A DNA stretch of 14,970 bases from Natronohydrobacter sp. (GTDB lineage: Bacteria; Pseudomonadota; Alphaproteobacteria; Rhodobacterales; Rhodobacteraceae): assembly GCA_007118445.1 (NCBI GenBank), contig SKRP01000182.1, positions 1-14,970 of the forward strand, read 5' to 3'. Positions within the stretch are counted from its first letter, which is position 1. Each line of letters begins with the position of its first letter. Positions 13,337 through 14,970 of the stretch are shown here, piece by piece. Under the pieces are notes generated by a model. That model worked only from the letters and a program-made list of their open reading frames with translations, did no database searches and was not told the origin of the DNA. The translations under genes were made by a program, and so were the position numbers.

Positions 13337-14970
13337 GTGACCGAGACCGCAACCCGCATCGCCCGCATGATCGCCACTGAAATCAAGGCCAGCCCGGCAC
13401 AGGTCGCGGCTGCTGTCGCGCTGCTTGACGCGGGATCGACGGTTCCGTTCATCGCGCGCTACCGCAAGGAAGCCACGGGCGGGCTGGATGACACCCAATT
13501 GCGGCTTTTGTCCGACCGGCTGTCCTATCTGCGCGAGCTGGATGCGCGGCGCAAGGTGATCCTGAATTCGATCAGCGAACAGGGCAAGCTGACCGACGCG
13601 CTGGCCCGCGATATCCAGCAGGCCGAGACCAAGGCCGCGCTGGAAGATATCTATCTGCCCTACAAGCCCAAGCGCCGTACCAAGGCGATGATCGCGCGCG
13701 AAAACGGGCTGGAACCGCTCCTGCAGGCCATTCTCGACCATCGCAACACACCCCCCGAGGATCTGGCGCAAGCCTATCTGTCCGAGCAGGTGCCCGATAT
13801 CAAGGCCGCGCTGAATGGTGCGCGCGATATCCTGACCGAAACCCTGAGCGAGAATGCCACGCTTTTGGGACGGTTGCGCGAATTCATGCGCCGCGAGGCG
13901 ATCATTACCGCGCGGGTGATCGAGGGCAAGGAAGCCGCGGGCGCGAAATTCTCGGATTACTTCGACCATCGCGAGCCCTGGGGCAAGATCGCGGGGCACC
14001 GGGCGCTGGCGATCCTGCGCGCGGCCAAGGAAGAGATCGTCACAGTCGAAATCGCCCCTGACCCGGAAACCGGGGTGGCGCGCGCCATCGACATGATTGC
14101 GGCCACGATCGGCATTCCCGGTCAGGGGCCGGGCGATGCCTGGCTGCGCAAGGTCGCGGCCTGGACCTGGCGGGTCAAGCTCAGCCTGTCGATGTATGTC
14201 GATCTGCTGGGCGAATTGCGCCAGCGCGCGCATGAAGAGGCGATCACGGTCTTTGCCCGCAATCTCAAGGATCTGCTGCTGGCCGCCCCGGCGGGCCCGC
14301 GCCCGACGCTGGGGCTGGATCCGGGGATCCGCACAGGCGTCAAGGCCGCTGTGGTCGATGCGACCGGCAAGCTGCTGGCGACCGAAACGCTTTATCCCTT
14401 CCAGCCGCGCAACGATCTGCGCGGCGCGCAATCCAGCATTATGCAGCTGATCCGCGCGCATGGGGTGGAACTGATCGCCATCGGCAATGGCACAGCCAGC
14501 CGCGAAACCGAAAAGCTGGTGACCGAGACCTTGGCGCTGCTGCCCAAGGGCAGTGCGCGCCCGACTCCGGTTATCGTGTCGGAAGCCGGGGCCTCGGTCT
14601 ACTCGGCCTCGGAACTGGCCGCACGCGAATTTCCTGACCTTGATGTGTCGCTGCGCGGGGCGGTGTCGATTGCCCGCCGCCTGCAGGATCCGCTGGCCGA
14701 GCTGGTCAAGATCACGCCGCAATCCATCGGCGTGGGGCAGTATCAGCATGATGTGGATCAGCGCCGCCTGACCCAGGCGCTGGATGCCGTGGTCGAGGAC
14801 GCGGTGAACGCCGTCGGGGTCGAGCTGAACATGGCCTCGGCACCGCTGCTGGCGCGGGTGGCCGGTCTGGGTGCCGCGCTGGCGCAGGCGATTGTCGCAC
14901 ATCGCGACACGCATGGCCCGTTCCCGTCACGCAAGGCCGTGCTGAAAGTCGCCGGGCTGGGGCCGAAAGC
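13337..14970 (+). CDS. tex: Tex family RNA-binding transcription accessory protein, N-terminal 544 residues (3' end outside window)
   Basis: The frame is open from GTG 13337 to the window edge and encodes the first 544 residues of Tex, normally about 770-790 residues long. The N-terminal helical Tex_N region is clear: VPFIARYRKEATGGLDDTQL, then LEDIYLPYKPKRRTKAMIAR. The YqgF/RNase-H-like domain begins at TLGLDPGIRTGVKAAVVD, continuing to VSEAGASVYSASELAAREFP and SIARRLQDPLAELVKI. The helix-hairpin-helix part starts near the edge (FPSRKAVLKVAGLGPK). The C-terminal S1 RNA-binding domain lies beyond the window. Tex is a cytoplasmic nucleic-acid-binding factor linked to transcription. An in-frame ATG at 13328 would add three residues but overlaps the ribosome binding site. 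It is divergent from the glycosyltransferase gene. Confidence 0.95.
   Translation, partial: MTETATRIARMIATEIKASPAQVAAAVALLDAGSTVPFIARYRKEATGGLDDTQLRLLSDRLSYLRELDARRKVILNSISEQGKLTDALARDIQQAETKAALEDIYLPYKPKRRTKAMIARENGLEPLLQAILDHRNTPPEDLAQAYLSEQVPDIKAALNGARDILTETLSENATLLGRLREFMRREAIITARVIEGKEAAGAKFSDYFDHREPWGKIAGHRALAILRAAKEEIVTVEIAPDPETGVARAIDMIAATIGIPGQGPGDAWLRKVAAWTWRVKLSLSMYVDLLGELRQRAHEEAITVFARNLKDLLLAAPAGPRPTLGLDPGIRTGVKAAVVDATGKLLATETLYPFQPRNDLRGAQSSIMQLIRAHGVELIAIGNGTASRETEKLVTETLALLPKGSARPTPVIVSEAGASVYSASELAAREFPDLDVSLRGAVSIARRLQDPLAELVKITPQSIGVGQYQHDVDQRRLTQALDAVVEDAVNAVGVELNMASAPLLARVAGLGAALAQAIVAHRDTHGPFPSRKAVLKVAGLGPK

Noticed and set aside
13175..14914. A 579-codon open frame on the minus strand over the tex region
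   Set aside because: The plus strand encodes Tex with clear family motifs in an uninterrupted frame to the window edge; the minus frame is its shadow.

Overview
The window looks like chromosome of a high-GC alphaproteobacterium, most likely a member of the Rhodobacteraceae / Roseobacter group. This rests on codon use (CGC, GCG, CTG, GGC heavy), the overlapping hslO - CoA-pyrophosphatase - CCA-transferase gene order, and the flavour of the sulfotransferase and glycosyltransferase. No database search was possible, so the taxonomic call is inference.

Layout. (1) Positions 1-542: the 3' end of a lower-GC DUF2513-like gene, followed by a cluster of GC-rich hairpins between two convergent genes. 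(2) Positions 543-3218, minus strand: a tightly overlapping housekeeping operon, hslO (Hsp33 chaperone) -> NUDIX CoA pyrophosphatase -> CCA tRNA nucleotidyltransferase. (3) Positions 3576-5321, minus strand: a lower-GC accessory block with a PAPS-type sulfotransferase, a shikimate-kinase-like P-loop kinase with an unclear N-terminus, and a small basic protein of unknown function. (4) Positions 5410-11668: a type II secretion (T2SS) locus. A TPR lipoprotein is transcribed leftward, divergently from gspC-gspD-gspE-gspF on the plus strand. The D/E and E/F junctions overlap, so D, E and F are translationally linked. The four genes encode an inner-membrane connector, the outer-membrane secretin, the cytoplasmic ATPase and the membrane platform. 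The pseudopilins and the L/M proteins are not in the window. (5) Positions 11755-12726, minus strand: a GT2 glycosyltransferase of the rhamnosyltransferase-like type. (6) Positions 12727-13336: a long spacer with two clear palindromes. (7) Positions 13337-14970, plus strand: the first 544 codons of tex, cut by the window edge.

The parts most worth a second look are the GspC-like protein, which has no PDZ domain and ends in an Asp/Trp tail encoded partly by a 9-bp tandem repeat; the TPR lipoprotein beside the secretin, a possible pilotin; the apparently incomplete T2SS gene set; and the low-GC kinase/sulfotransferase pair with a possible frameshift at the kinase N-terminus.
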